A stretch of DNA of 64,000 nucleotides, from contig NW_026947368.1 in assembly GCF_036323735.1 (NCBI RefSeq), positions 918,001 to 982,000 on the forward strand. The letters are read 5' to 3'. A model generated the notes under the pieces. The model did no database searches. It saw only the letters and a list, made by a program, of their open reading frames with translations, and had not been told where the DNA came from. Below are positions 14,526-26,400 of the stretch, piece after piece. Numbering within the stretch: the first letter of the stretch is position 1; each line of letters begins with the position of its first letter. Source of the DNA: Rattus norvegicus. Lineage: Eukaryota > Chordata > Mammalia > Rodentia > Muridae. A program made the translations under genes and the position numbers.

Positions 14526-15023
14526 ATTACTGCAGAGCAGCAATAAAAAACAATAATGAGCCATAAGCATTCTATGATTATGAGGAGGCCATAGAGAGCG
14601 TGCTCTGGGTGTATGTTTATAGTAACTTGCCACTTACAAAGTTGTCTCAGTACCCGTGATATTTCTACATTTTCCTATGTTTAAAGTCATAGAACAAAGC
14701 ATGTGTTTTTCTTCCTTTTATTAATAGACTCTTTTCCTATAATTTTATTCCAACTGAAAAAAGTACAAAATTGTTTGAATTGGTTCTAGGATATTCCGAA
14801 ATCAAAAAAAACTTTGCCCAGTAGTCACCTCAGCTTCTCCGGTTTCTCATCCACTAAAGAGGTCGAGCAAGTGGTGTCTGCATAGGAGAAAGTGACTGTG
14901 AACCCACGGGTTAGGGTTTTACGGATATGTTGATGGTTGCCTGTACTGTGAGACTAAATGGTATGAACAGTTAATTCATTTGAATTGTGATATTGTTTTC
15001 CTTCTTCTTTGAAATCTTCACAG

Positions 15024-15222
15024 AACCAGAATTTTGCCACAGATATACATACGGAGTGCGAGCCACTGTTCAGTGCATTCCTGCTTGGCTTTATTTCATT
15101 CAGTGCCTGTGCTGGTACTGTGACACAAGAAGAGCCTTTTCTCATCCAGTACATGCTGCCTGGCACATACTCTACGACTTTCTTCATCGTGACATTTCCA
15201 GCCCTTTACAGCACCCACAAAG
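15024..15222 (+). pseudogene. Xpr1-like pseudogene: XPR1-like pseudogene, exon II (EXS domain)
   Basis: Acceptor CTTTGAAATCTTCACAG ends at 15023 and donor AAAG/GTAGGC follows at 15222-15223; both look usable. In the first frame the exon reads EPEFCHRYTYGVRATVQCIP, then AWLYFIQCL, matching the XPR1 EXS domain with arginine-to-other changes in the normally basic stretch. Near 15160-15172 about 4 extra nucleotides shift the frame. From there the match continues in another frame as YSTTFFIVTFPALYSTHK up to the donor. The exon thus keeps its splice sites but cannot encode the domain. Its phase (starting with the last two bases of a Glu codon and ending with one base) fits exons I and III. The ORFs in either frame here are halves of this broken exon, not separate genes. 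Confidence 0.9.
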
Positions 15223-16689
15223 GTAGGCTGAGGTCTCCCATCTGAGCCCTTACTACTGCAATCTGTTGCCCTGGACTCTGCCATCCCTGCCGTTGGTTCT
15301 GCTGAGGCTCCAGACCCGGGTTATCTCAGTTTAGCCTTGAATACAGTTTTTATCTCATTTCAATTAGCAGTTATTATCAGTAAGACTTGCAGTCAGTTGG
15401 TAAGAATTGTGATGCTGTTTCACCCTGTCTGTTGCTCAGTGGCTGTAAACGTATAGCTGCCTGGGGTTTTAATTTAGTTCATTAGAGTGTTTTTTTTTTT
15501 TTTTTTGTTTTTGAGCACTGTTTTGTTAATTTTTCTTGGGGGGTTTGGGGAGGTTGAAATTTCCTTGTTTATTAATGAGGTTAAGAAATGGTTAGGTGCA
15601 TAAAAATCCCTCTCGCAACCAAGTTTATTTTTAATCATTTTCCTTGATGAACTTGTAAGAATTGTTTACAGTCCATTTAATTGCAAATTGAGTTCTCTGA
15701 TCGCTCCTGTTTCTCATCTCCAAGGCATCCTGCTATGACTTGCTCCTGCTCTTCTGTTGGGAATAGAAAAAAAAAACTTTTAAGTTCAGAACCAAATGCA
15801 GACGCTCCTTTTGAATTTTTAACCTTTTTCCAAGAACTGTCAATCAGTGATATCCCATCCTTGCACTAAAATGCATTCCTTCTTTGTCTGCTGAGTACAG
15901 GGCATCAGCCCACACCTTACACAGTGCAAAGAGCTGTGACTAATGCAGATTAGTAAAGTGCTTTTAAATACTCACGTAAATTGTTCTCAGTAACCTTTTC
16001 TGTGTGGCTCAATTGGGAGACATATTCAGAAGTACAAAACTACTGTTGCTCTAACATGTATCTGATGCTATGTCAGATGAGGGCACTGTTAGTACCATGA
16101 TATTGGTGTCCCTGAACATTCATAGTATGACATAGGGTCTATGCTAGAATAGTATTGAAAATGTATCCATTCTTGTTAAGTGATAGAATTTAATTTAGTA
16201 CCTCAGTGAAGGAAACACATCCCCATGAATTCCATAATTTTAGTTCCTCCTAAGGAATGCCAGTAGTCAATACCAGTATGCACCTTGATTTATAGAATTG
16301 ACAGTTGATTTGGTAAAAGATGCTATATGGCTTCTTTTACTAAATAATCAGAAACATCTGCCTCCTGTCTCAGATATAAATGAGTATTGGATAAATTATA
16401 CTAGTAATATATTCATTAGGAAGTTAAAATTGCTGGTAGGTGCTATTGACACAAAATACAGCACTCACCCCAGGAAATAAGAGATAGTTAATTCTTGAGG
16501 AAAACCTAAGTGCTCGTAGCCTGGGAGCACAGACTCAGGTTATAACCACTGGAGGTGATCACATAATATTTTATTTGATACAGAAAAAAAAACATAAATC
16601 AGTGCATTTATCACATTGGTGGTCACTGCAAATAAGCAGGCTGCAGCAAAACAAGGGGAACTCTGTGTAGATCTGTGATGTCTGGTCAC
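15223..16689. other. Intron of the XPR1-like pseudogene, left part
   Basis: No exon recognised. There is a poly-T run near 15490-15506 and AT-rich unique-looking DNA. Confidence 0.55.
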
Positions 16690-16975
16690 ATGTTTAGCTT
16701 TCAGATTGGTAAGGGCTGGTGCCCTGCTAAGCATACATTTTAGGGCTGTAGTGAATTTGGTCCCTAACACCCATGTAAAGGCTGTGGAAGGCAGCAAACA
16801 CCTATAACTCCAACTCTGGGGAGATAGACAGTGTGACTTGCTTTCCAGTCATATTATGGTGTCATTGAGCTGCAGGTTCAATCAGAGACCTTGTCTGAAA
16901 AAATAAGGTAGAAAACACCTGGGAAGACACTGATGCCAAGCTCCCCACACACAGAGAACACATTTGACAGATTTG
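16690..16975 (+). mobile_element. B4/RSINE-type SINE, sense
   Basis: CACCTATAACTCCAACTCTG, CTGCAGGTTCAATCAGAGAC and CTTGTCTGAAAAAATAAGGT are landmarks of a composite rodent SINE of the B4/RSINE kind. It ends near CACACACAGAG. The exact subfamily is uncertain. Confidence 0.65.
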
Positions 16976-17304
16976 GATAGTCACAGGCATGTTCAGACTC
17001 AGGCGTGAACAGTGAGTGACTTTCAAAGGGACAGCCTAAGGTAGTCGGCTTAGGGTCTTCACACCATTTACAATCACGAAGCTCAGCATTGAGACTCAGC
17101 CTTGAGGAACTTATGTTTACATAAAGAACTTTAACAACACAAAAGGATTACAAGTCAAAGGCCTGTCTTATTTACAGAGTGAGTTCAGAAAAACTTGGAA
17201 ACATAATAAGATCCTGTCTCAAAATAAATAATATAGCTTACCTGTCATTCATGGAGCTCTGTGGTCATTCCTTAGCACGATGTAAGAAGAAATACAATGA
17301 AGGT

Positions 17305-17440
17305 TGGGATGGGCCATCAAAATGGCTTCACAAGTAAAGGCACCTGAAGCAAAACTTGACAGCCTGAGTTCAGTCCCTGAGCACCCATGGTAGAGAAAAA
17401 AGACCTGCCTCCATCAGGTTGTTTTCTGACCTCTGTGTTT
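17305..17440 (+). mobile_element. B2/B3 SINE, sense
   Basis: ATGGCTTCACAAGTAAAGGC, CCTGAGTTCAGTCCCTGAGC and TGACCTCTGTG match a diverged B2-family element. Confidence 0.75.
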
Positions 17441-17934
17441 GAACAGTTGGCTTATGAGGAAATGGATGCTTTGTCCCCAGTATCACAGGGGGCTAGGGAA
17501 TGTGAACAGAAGTTTGAGCCAGCAAATTTATTTATAAATGAAGCAGTTCTGTACTAATAAATATATATATTTCCTATTTAACTATAGTTTAATGTGGTAG
17601 AGTTTTACATTAATATATTTGATGCATTGATTACTTATCTACTGCATAGGTATGTAAACTGATAGTAAATATATTCTTTTCTCAAAAACAAAACAATGTG
17701 AGATTACCTTATTATTATTTCCTTATATCTGATTTAAAATAATAGAGCTTTGTTTAACTGTATATCCTAAGGAATGGTTAAAGTGGTAAATTTGTGGAGG
17801 TTTAAAACCAAATATTTTTGAAAGGCTTCTATTATACTATTTTTTGTGAGCAGTGATTAGGAAAACCCTTAGCACAAATCTCTCACACATCCTGCAAGAC
17901 CACAGATAAAAGATGACATTCAGACGACATGCAG
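17441..17934. other. AT-rich intronic DNA
   Basis: No feature recognised. Confidence 0.5.
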
Positions 17935-18108
17935 CTGAGAATGACCGTGAAGGTCTGGTCCTCCTGCCATAACCACTCAAGTTCTGGGTTTACAGAAGTG
18001 AGTAGCCCTGTCTCACTCCTTATTTTTATTTTTTGATACCAGGCTCGTGCTCAGGATCCTGAGTGTGGTGTGCCATGTGGTCACTGAGCCACAGGGCTCA
18101 TCCAGTCT
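17935..18108 (-). mobile_element. B4 SINE, antisense
   Basis: TGGTCCTCCTGCCATAACCA at left and a tRNA-like part ending GTCACTGAGCCACAGGGCTC at right give the B1-plus-ID structure of B4 in antisense. Diverged. Confidence 0.6.
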
Positions 18109-18477
18109 CACCTGGCAGTGTAAGGGGTAATTCTGTTTCCTTCTTCTGTTTCCCTTGACCCCATTTGTCACGGCTGTTTTTGTCTTACACATAGCTATAT
18201 CTTTAAAGTGGAGATAATAATACCTATATCTATTTACTTCACAGAATCATTGTAAGAATCGTCCTGAAAACATGTTATAGACTTTATAGGTGTGCTTGCT
18301 GCATGAATGCCCTGGAGAGAAAAATGGAGTAGCCGTTTATTAATTTTGTTGATCATATCAAAAAGTTTTTTTAAAAAATTGAATATTGCTGCATATCGGA
18401 CACATAAATAATTTTTGTACCAAAAAGTCTAGAACTTGGCATGGCAAAATTTTGTCGTTGAATTGTGTTCAGGTTTC

Positions 18478-18562
18478 ATTTCCTTCCTTCTTTTCTTCCT
18501 TCCATTCTTCCTTCCTTCCTTCCTTCCTTCCTTCCTTCCTTTCTTTCCTTTTTTCTTTCTTT
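18478..18562. repeat. (TTCC)n pyrimidine tract
   Basis: TTCC units with TTTC variants, all pyrimidine on the plus strand except single A breaks. Confidence 0.95.
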
Positions 18563-18571
18563 AAGATTGGG

Positions 18572-18760
18572 TCTCATGTCAGGTGGTAACAGTGCATCCC
18601 TTTAATCCCAACAGAGGCAGGTAGATCTTTGAGTTTAAGGCCACCCTTGTCTATAGAGTGAATTCTGAGATAGCCAGAGTTACACAGAAAAGCACTGTCT
18701 TGAATGAGAAAACAAAAAACAGAACAGAACAGAACAAAACAAAACAAAAATTACAAGTCT
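18572..18760 (+). mobile_element. B1 SINE with A-rich tail, sense
   Basis: CCCTTTAATCCCAACAGAGG and CAGAGTTACACAGAAAAGCA match B1. The tail 18712-18750 is an (AACAG)n/(AACAAA)n-type expansion of the poly-A. Confidence 0.88.
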
Positions 18761-18777
18761 CACATAAAAATTAAAAA

Positions 18778-18998
18778 AAGACAGGGCTAGGCCACACATA
18801 GGTCTGACTAGCTTCAAATTCATTATGTAGCACGCTTGACTTTGAACTTCCTACTCCTTTCTTTCTGTTTCCCTCTTAAGTGCTGGGATTACAGGAATGT
18901 GCAACAACAACAACCAGTATTATGTGGTGATGGACATCAAACTCAGGGCATCAGTTTGCTAGGCTGATGCCCTACCAGTTGAGCCATTGCCCCAGCCC
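18778..18998 (-). mobile_element. B4 SINE (B1-like plus ID-like), antisense
   Basis: The left half has antisense B1 landmarks ending AAGTGCTGGGATTACAGGAA. The right half has antisense ID landmarks GATGCCCTACCAGTTGAGCC. A (CAA)n stretch lies between. Confidence 0.82.
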
Positions 18999-19570
18999 TA
19001 GTTAGGTTATTTTATTGGATAGTGTCCTAAAAAACAAAGTCTTTAGAAATAATTACTGGGACAAAAGAAGGTAGACAAAATGACTAATTATGTAGATATT
19101 GTTCTATTGAGGCTTTTGCAAAAGAAAGATTCGTGAGGAAAGTAGAGTAAAAGACCATGACATGATCTTGTTTAGACTCTGATGTGATTCTTTCAAAGAA
19201 CTAGTCTGCCTGGGTTACCATAGTAACAGCACTGTATTAAGTGCACTTTCAAAATTGATACAGTGAAGTGGTTGTTTTTATTTTATGCTGCATGATTTGT
19301 TAAGATAGAGGTGGATGCATTAACTCTGCACTTAGAATCATTGTGGGTGAGCATTTAGGCACCCTATTTAGGAAGATTAATTATGATAATATTTATTTGG
19401 CCTCTTTTGTTATATTAAAAAATAAACATATTTGATATTAGTTATTTGCTATCATTGATATTTGGAGACAAAAGAATTCAGCTAGCAGCCAATCTCTGTG
19501 TTCAAAGATTCATATTTCATTCATGAACACATTTGAAAAAAAATACCATTTGTGTGTGTGTGTATCTATA
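18999..19570. other. AT-rich intronic DNA
   Basis: Nothing recognised except a short TG run near 19550-19562. Confidence 0.5.

Positions 19571-19618
<48 letters not shown>
19571..19618. repeat. (TC)n tract
   Basis: C-run followed by about 20 TC units, directly next to a B2-family element. It probably grew from the element's tail on the minus strand. Confidence 0.95.
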
Positions 19619-19740
19619 CAGGTTCTTCTGGAACTGGAGCTGCACACAGCTGTGAGCTGCCATGTGAGTCCTAGGAATTAAACCCGGATCCTCTAGAGGA
19701 ACAGCCAGTGCTCTTAACATCGAGCCATCTGTTCTGCCCC
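19612..19740 (-). mobile_element. B2/B3 SINE, antisense
   Basis: GAGCTGCCATGTGAGTCCTA, CCCGGATCCTCTAGAGGAAC and AGCCAGTGCTCTTAACATCG are antisense B2-family landmarks. Confidence 0.88.
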
Positions 19741-20424
19741 AATAAAATACATTTTAAAGGAAGTATTGAAAAAAATTAGGAAGTTGGCTATTATGCTAAT
19801 AAATAAAACATGTCATATATATATACATATATATATATATATACATATGTATATATATATATATATCTTAAAATGTAGTGGATAAAAATGTGCACACATT
19901 GCACATACACATGTTGGGGATTTACAATAAAGCCTTGAGCATGATAAGCATATCCTTATACTCAGCTACACCTTGGCCTCCTCAGTGATACCCTGAATAG
20001 TATGCAGTATATGGTTTTCATTGAAATATGGAAAGAAAATTTGTTTCATACAGTAAAATATTGCTTCCTTTCTATTTAGTGGAAAGAAAAAGAAAAATCT
20101 AGTCATCACCTAATATTTCATCGAAACAGCATTTGCATTTGATTCAGGCAGGCTTCTCAGTGCTTGGTACATATTTTTTAATGGTTTTAAAGGAGATCAA
20201 AGAGCTTATCTTCTTTAAAGGCAAAAATTTTACATGTTTACATAAGGGGAATCAACATTTACCAAATAAAGTGAAATATTATAACCTACTCAACATATCT
20301 CATTTCTGGTACAGAAAGACTAAAGCAAAGAAAACTGTACAAAGTGTAGAAACTGCTGGGTGGTCCTTCTTTTCCCTGACACTTACACAAACACTATTCT
20401 GTTTCCTATATCAAGAACTTCACA
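19741..20424. other. Intronic DNA with (TA)n tract
   Basis: A TA/TACATA tract runs about 19815-19866. The rest is unassigned. Confidence 0.55.
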
Positions 20425-20545
20425 GCTGGGTGTGGGGGTATAGCCCAGTAATCCCAGCACTTGAGAGCCTGAGTCAGGAGGATTTTGAGTTTGAGGACAG
20501 CCAAAGTTATACAGTAAGACCCTGTATCAAAAACCTCCCCACCCA
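20425..20545 (+). mobile_element. B1 SINE, sense
   Basis: AGTAATCCCAGCACTTGAGA and GGACAGCCAAAGTTATACAG, ending GACCCTGTATCAAAAA. Confidence 0.85.
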
Positions 20546-20984
20546 ATTCTTCCTCTTCAAACAAACACTACTTAAAAGATTCTAATTGTTTTCTTATTAA
20601 TCCCCCACATAATTTTTCATTGCCTACAGTAAGGTTTCATTACTTCTCTCTTTCAATTTAACCAAGTCCTCTGCCAGAAAGAATTTTAAAGAAACATTTG
20701 AGTGAAAAGCCTTGGTATGTCAAGAGCTGGAACATGGCCTTGGAAATATAGACAGAGTAGGACTGGCTTACTTTTCTACCGTATGAACTGTGCTACACTG
20801 AAAGAGGCACTCATCTAAATTATAGGTTTATAAGTGTAAAATACAGTTCCTTTGTTACCTGTAAGGTTTACCTTCTGTGTAAGACTCCTGTGTCTGAGTT
20901 TGGTTGGTTGAGCTCCATGGTGTGACAGAAACATGTAGAAAGCACAAGTGAAATACTAGAGAATGTCTCTCTCTTCCTCTTAAT
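20546..20984. other. Intronic DNA, nothing recognised
   Basis: AT-rich; no exon-like stretch or repeat family identified. Confidence 0.5.
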
Positions 20985-21185
20985 ATTTTTATGAATGTGA
21001 ACATTGAGCATGCATGTATGTCTGCACCATGTGTGAGCCTGATGTCCTTAGAAGTCAGAAGAGGGTATGGAAACTTCTGGAATTGGAGTTTTAGGTAGTT
21101 GTGAAGAAAAATATGGATGCTGGGAATTAAACCTGGGTCCTCTGGAAGAACAGCCAGCCATCTCAAACACTGACCCAGTCCCAGA
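20985..21185 (-). mobile_element. B2/B3 SINE, antisense
   Basis: TTAGAAGTCAGAAGAGGGTA, TGGATGCTGGGAATTAAACC and TCCTCTGGAAGAACAGCCAG are antisense B3 landmarks in the right order. Confidence 0.85.
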
Positions 21186-21299
21186 AAGGAGCTTTGTCTA
21201 CTTTTTAGCACACTTCTGGAGAACTTCAGTATATCAGAGGTCGCTTCAGTTTTCATCTGTCACTCTGTAGAGCAATTTGCAAGCACATGTGCCACACTG

Positions 21300-22135
21300 C
21301 TAGATGATTAAATTGGAATTTAGCCGTTTCATTTGGAATTTCTTGTTTCTTGATGAATTATCAGTGTATGTTTTCAATCCACCCTTCGTTGAATTTCCTA
21401 TTAGTTTTTTTTTTAATTTGTTGAGTTCTTTACATATTAGGTAGAATTCATCTGGTAGTTTTTAAAATCTGGTAGTTTTTATAAGAAAATATTACCCCAG
21501 TCATGCAGTCGTGGCCCATCCTTTAATCCCTGCACTAGGGAAGTGGAGGCAGGTGTATCCCTGAGTTTCAAATCAGTCTGGTCTACAGAGAGTTCCAAGT
21601 TGGCAGGGCTACACAAAGAAGCATCTGCTGATGCTTTTCCTCCTAACATGGCCTTTAACAATCAAAGTTTAGTTTATCAATATTTCCTTGTATGAAGACT
21701 CTTTACCAAGGCCTTGGTCTGAAGTTTTCTTTTTTTTTTTTTTTCTTTTCTTTTTTTTATCTCGGTCTTCACGTTTTAATTGGTGTCCTATTTTCTTGTT
21801 TTACAGGTAAGTCCATGATCTATTTTGATTGAATTTCTATGTAAGTTTTGAAATAGTCAAATTTTTATTATATCTGGCTGTCAGGTTTGAGTAACACTAG
21901 TGTTATTGAAAAGAGCTGTCTCTGCTCTATTGAACGTCAGCTTTCAAGATCAATTAGGCATTTTGGGGGCTGTGGTGTCCATTCCTAGATTCTTCATTTG
22001 TGTTTTGTGTTTGCCAATACTGGAACTGCATATTACATCTCAATTTGGTAAACAGATTCCCCCTGCCTTACTATTCGTTTCCTGGTTGTTTTGCCTCTTT
22101 TAATTTCTTTTCCTAATTTTAGAATTATATTGAAC
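21300..22135 (-). mobile_element. Old L1 fragment, antisense
   Basis: 21330-21480 matches the antisense block around TTTGTTGAGTTCTTTACATA. After an inserted B1, 21670-22135 resembles the antisense ORF2 3' segment near 44640-44940 (GTCCATGATCTATTTTGATT, then a 'three-way mismatch' block near 21895-21960). Heavily diverged. Confidence 0.65.
21492..21632 (+). mobile_element. B1 SINE inserted in L1
   Basis: CATCCTTTAATCCCTGCACT, TGGTCTACAGAGAGTTCCAA and GGCAGGGCTACACAAAGAAG. L1 sequence lies on both sides, so the B1 is the younger insertion. Confidence 0.9.
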
Positions 22136-22154
22136 CCACTTATCAGTTATATAC

Positions 22155-22215
22155 TGCCTGCCTCTGCCTCCTAAGTGCTGGGATTAAAGATATGTGACAC
22201 TACCACTTAGGGTTT
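22155..22215 (-). mobile_element. B1 fragment, antisense
   Basis: TGCCTGCCTCTGCCTCCTAA, then GTGCTGGGATTAAAGATATG: the 5' half of B1 in antisense only. Confidence 0.75.
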
Positions 22216-23757
22216 TTTCCCCCTTTATTATTATTTTTTAACTTAATTCACTTTACATCCTGCCCACTGCCCCCTCCTCATCACTGACTCACACATTCCT
22301 TCTCCGCATTCCCCAATCCCTTCTCCTCTGACTAGGTAGGGTTCTTCCTGGATATCCCCCAACCCTTACACATCAAGTCTCTAAAAGACTAGGCATATCC
22401 ACTGCTCCTGAAACCTGACATGCCAGCCCAGTTAGAACATATCCTACATGCAGGCAACAGCTTTTGGGAACACCCACCGCAAGATGTTCAGGACCGACAT
22501 GAAGTCCAGGCTGCTTCTGTGCAGGGAGGCCTAGGTCTAACCTGGGTATGTTCTTTCATTGGTGATTCAGTCTCTGAGAGCCTAAAAGATCCAGATGAGT
22601 TGCTTCTGTTGGTCTTTGTATGGTGTTCCACTCCCCTCCTGGTCCCAAAATCCTTCCTTCTAATTCTTACATAAGAGTCCTCAAGTTCTGACAACTCTTT
22701 TCCTTTGGTTACCTACATCTGTCTGAGTCAGCTGCTCGGTGGAGACTCTCAGGGAACAGCCATGCTAGACTCCTGTATGTAAGCATAACAGAGACTCATT
22801 AATGCTGTTAGGGATTAGTGTTTGCCCATGTGATGCATCTATAGTTGGGCCAGTTATTGGTTGGCCATTCTCTAAGTCTTTGATCCATCCTCTGTCCCTG
22901 CATTTCTTGACGACAGGATAGATTTTGGGTCAAGTTTCATGGATGGGATGGTGTCTCTCTTGTTTCACCAAGGTTTCTGCCTTGGCTACAGGAAGTGTCC
23001 TCTTTGGGTACCATATCCCCAGTGCTGTGAGTCACAGCTAAGGATGCTCCCATTGACCTTGGTCAACTCCCTTATCCCAGGTCTGTCTCACCTTGGAGTT
23101 GCCCACCCCTACCCCTGTCAGTTGCAGATTTACACTCATTCTCATGTCCATTTGGCCATCCCTCCTTTTCCTCCCCACACCTGTTAATGAATTCCCCCCA
23201 TTCCCCTTCTCATCCCCTCTTCTACCCAGTTCCCTCCCTCCATCTGACTCTAATGACATTTTTATTCCCCTTCTATGTGAGTTTGAAGTGTTCACAATTG
23301 TGCCTTCCTTCCTGTTTAGCTTCATTGGGTCTGTGGAATGTAACATGAGTATCCTGTGTTTTCTGGCTAATATCATTTATTAGTGAATACATACCAGGCA
23401 TGTCCTTTTGGGATTGGGTTACATCACTCAGGATGATATTCTCCATCCACTTGTCTGCAAAATTCATGATGTATTTTTTTTAATATTTGGATAGTAGTCC
23501 ATTCTGTAGATGTACCAAGTCTTCTGTATCCATCCCTCAGCTGAGGGTCATCTAGGTTGTTTTCAATTCCTGACTATCGTGAATAAAATTGAGGAAGTGT
23601 TTGTGGGATGGTGGAGCATCTTTTGGGTATATGCTCAGGACTGGTATAGCTATGTCTTGGGTTAGTACTATTCCCAGTTTTCTGAGAAATCTCCAAATGT
23701 CACTCCCACCAGCAATGGAGTAATGTTCCCATTGCTCACATCCCCGCCAGCTGGGTT
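22216..23757 (-). mobile_element. L1 3' UTR, antisense
   Basis: A long, well-preserved antisense L1 3' UTR. It starts at the C-rich complement of the G-rich end near 22255-22330, passes through the block around 22690-22790 (CTCAGGGAACAGCCATGCTA), and reaches the block at 23390-23755 that also occurs at 43780-44190. Open frames here are compositional. Confidence 0.9.
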
Positions 23758-23845
23758 TTTTTTTTTTCTTTTTGATGTGAATATCAAGTCCAGGTCTCAC
23801 ACAGGCAGAGTGTTGCTCTACCACAGAGCTGCTCCCTTAACCTCT
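23758..23845 (-). mobile_element. ID/B4-like tRNA-derived fragment, antisense
   Basis: After a poly-T run, TTGCTCTACCACAGAGCTGC resembles the antisense A-box region of ID-type elements. Diverged. Confidence 0.5.
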
Positions 23846-26059
23846 ATGTATGGTTTAAAACAATTTCCCTGCATTATCTTAGAAATAGTTTTAATCGTAC
23901 TCCATACTTCTAGGACTTCCTTTTCACTTTAAATGTGAGAGGGGATCAGGGAAGCATGCTCTGAGGTACAAATTTTCAGAATAGAATTGCTATTTCATTT
24001 TTCCTCTTTTATTCTTAGGACTAGTTAGCCACATTCTACATCCAATTATGTAAGAGTACAAGTCTCCTGTAACCATAAGCTTGGGAAGTGATAGAGTCTG
24101 GCTTCCAACTCAGATCAAAACCAGTTATTTTTGTACCTCCCGTCTCTCGGATTGTCGTATCTTTAACTGTGAATGAAAATGAGAATGGCTGCTTTTCACA
24201 CTCAAAGATGAAGGTGGTCATCATCTAAGGAGTACCATGTGGAATCATATGTGCACTAAAACTCACTGATGACCAGTGACTAGGCACCCATACTTCTGAC
24301 GGATGAGAAAGTTGTGTCCTGTAATTAATGAGCATTGAGAATATGGTCAGTCTAAGTGGATTTCATGCATGTAGCCGACAACATATCAGAGCTTTTGCAC
24401 TGGGGAGAACCAGTTGCTGAGGGTCATGAACTCATGACTGCTGGATCTGTGCCCACTGCTGCTGCCTGTCACTGTGAGGATGTCATGCAACATATAATTA
24501 GTCAGAATACAGGCTATAGTTTCTTCAGAAGTCATACAACTTTTACATTATTATATGTTGCAGATTTTCTGTCTATTAATTTCTCAGAGAACAGTAGTAA
24601 TCTCAAAAATCAGTAGTTTGATCTGGGGGATTATAGGAATAAATGCAAATTTTCATACGCGCAAACCTCAGGCATAATTCAGCTTACTCCAAAGTTTGGA
24701 CTTTGAAAACAATGTATGCCCCATTTAACTTTTTATCTAAATTTGGTTTCAAAGTGTTAATTATCAGAGTAGGAGACTTTTGACAGGATAGACACCCTTC
24801 ACATGCTGCCCCATTAAGCACCTTTCAAAAAGAGATGGGTTGCTGTTTGGTGCTCTGGTTTCCTACCTTTCACTCCTCTCCCTTCTTATTTCACTTTCAT
24901 TCCTATCATGGCTGTTGCTCAGCAACTGTTATGAAATTTTTTTTATTTTAAATTCAATAGATGTCAGTTCTATAAATTTGTTCCATATATTCTGTTTCAA
25001 ATATGGCAGATGAGTAAGAGAGAGACTCCTCTGGCAGAATAGCAATGACTTGATTTTCTGTGATCCTTATTATTACTAAAGTGGACTAGCAGGGTAAGCC
25101 AAGAGAGATTACGGTGTAATTGCTGGACTAAAGTGGTGGTAGCATCCTTCCAGGACATCCTCTCAATACCAAAGAAGGAGGAGGACTTAAAGGCGGAATA
25201 TTCTTTATTAGGGAAATAGGGAAGATAAAAAAATGAGACCCAAATGTAGCATGGGTGCATCATTGATATCTGACGTAAAATATAACCTACTCTGGAATAG
25301 TCTGTGAAGATATTTAAAAGCCAGTACAACTAAATTTTTTTCTCCTACAAGTTTCATAGAATAAATGGGCTTAGAAATAGGAAGCTGCTCACACCATCTT
25401 AACAATTGTATTATAAAGACAAGCCAAAAATGTAGAAATGCAGGGAGATTAGTATACTCTGTTTTGTTTCAGTATTAATACTTTCCTCTGACATTAATTT
25501 ATATTTATTTCTTCACTAACTAATAAAGTAATAAGACTTGATACTACTTATGCTCACTTGACAAACACCAGCATATGACTTACTGGATATATGTCTTTTA
25601 TTATGTGCAAGTCCTCACTTACTAGCAAGCTAGTTAATTTATTACTATTACTATTATTATTATTATTAATAATAATAATATTATTATTACTATTATTAAA
25701 ATGAAATAAAATTTGTAGATTACATGGCTTATCATAAACATTTCATTTTGAATGTTGCTAATTTATCATCAAATATCTTGTCTTTTAATCTCTCTGTTCA
25801 TCTTATTTTTTTAAATATTGAAGACTGGATTTCATTCCATTCATGAATTTGCTTTATTTTTGTAAACATTGGTAGATAAGTTGTAAGTGTGTTTTAATTA
25901 CCCGTGAAGCTGATAAGTCCTACTACTTAGCTGACCTCTGAAGAAATCCAAATATAACTAGATAACAAGTTTTTTGTTAGATACGTAGAATTCAAATTCA
26001 GTGTTCTAATATAAATATTTAGACCAATATGCTTATGAAGAAAATTCTTATGACTTTCT
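23846..26059. other. Intronic DNA of the XPR1-like pseudogene, unassigned
   Basis: No exon or repeat family recognised apart from the (ATT)n tract listed separately. Confidence 0.5.
25638..25697. repeat. (ATT)n/(AAT)n inverted microsatellite
   Basis: ATT/TTA units run into TAA/AAT units and back to TTA units, so the tract is self-complementary and could fold as a hairpin. Confidence 0.93.
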
Positions 26060-26400
26060 CACTACTTTATTGCTGTGAATAGACAATATCATCACAGCAA
26101 TTCTTATAAAGGAAAACATTTAATTATAGCTGGCTTACAAGTTTCAGAAGTTTAATCCATTTTCATGGTGTGAAGCATGACAAAGAACAGGCAGACTGAT
26201 GCTGAGAAGGAACTTAGAGTTCTACATCTTGATCCAAAGGGAACATAAGGAAACTGTATATTACATTGGGCCTAGCATGAACATATTAGAACTAAAAGCT
26301 GTCTCTTCCTACAAGGCCACACCTCTTAATAATGCCACTCTCTTTGGACCCAGCCTTCAGTCTGTTTGGCCAAACCTATTCAAATAACCACAGTGAATTA
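26060..26400 (+). mobile_element. Probable URR1-like DNA transposon (hAT-Charlie MITE)
   Basis: CTACTTTATTGCTGTGAATA at the start, TATAAAGGAAAACATTTAAT, GTTCTACATCTTGATCCAAA, and the end block ACAAGGCCACACCTCTTAAT, AATGCCACTC and TTCAAATAACCACAGTG match the non-autonomous rodent element I know as URR1. The name is from memory. Confidence 0.65.

Noticed and set aside
14954..15284. Minus-strand ORFs over XPR1-like exon II
   Set aside because: They are shadows of the plus-strand exon and match nothing.
23093..23383. Proline-rich ORF of 96 codons
   Set aside because: It lies in the C-rich antisense L1 3' UTR, which is open by composition.
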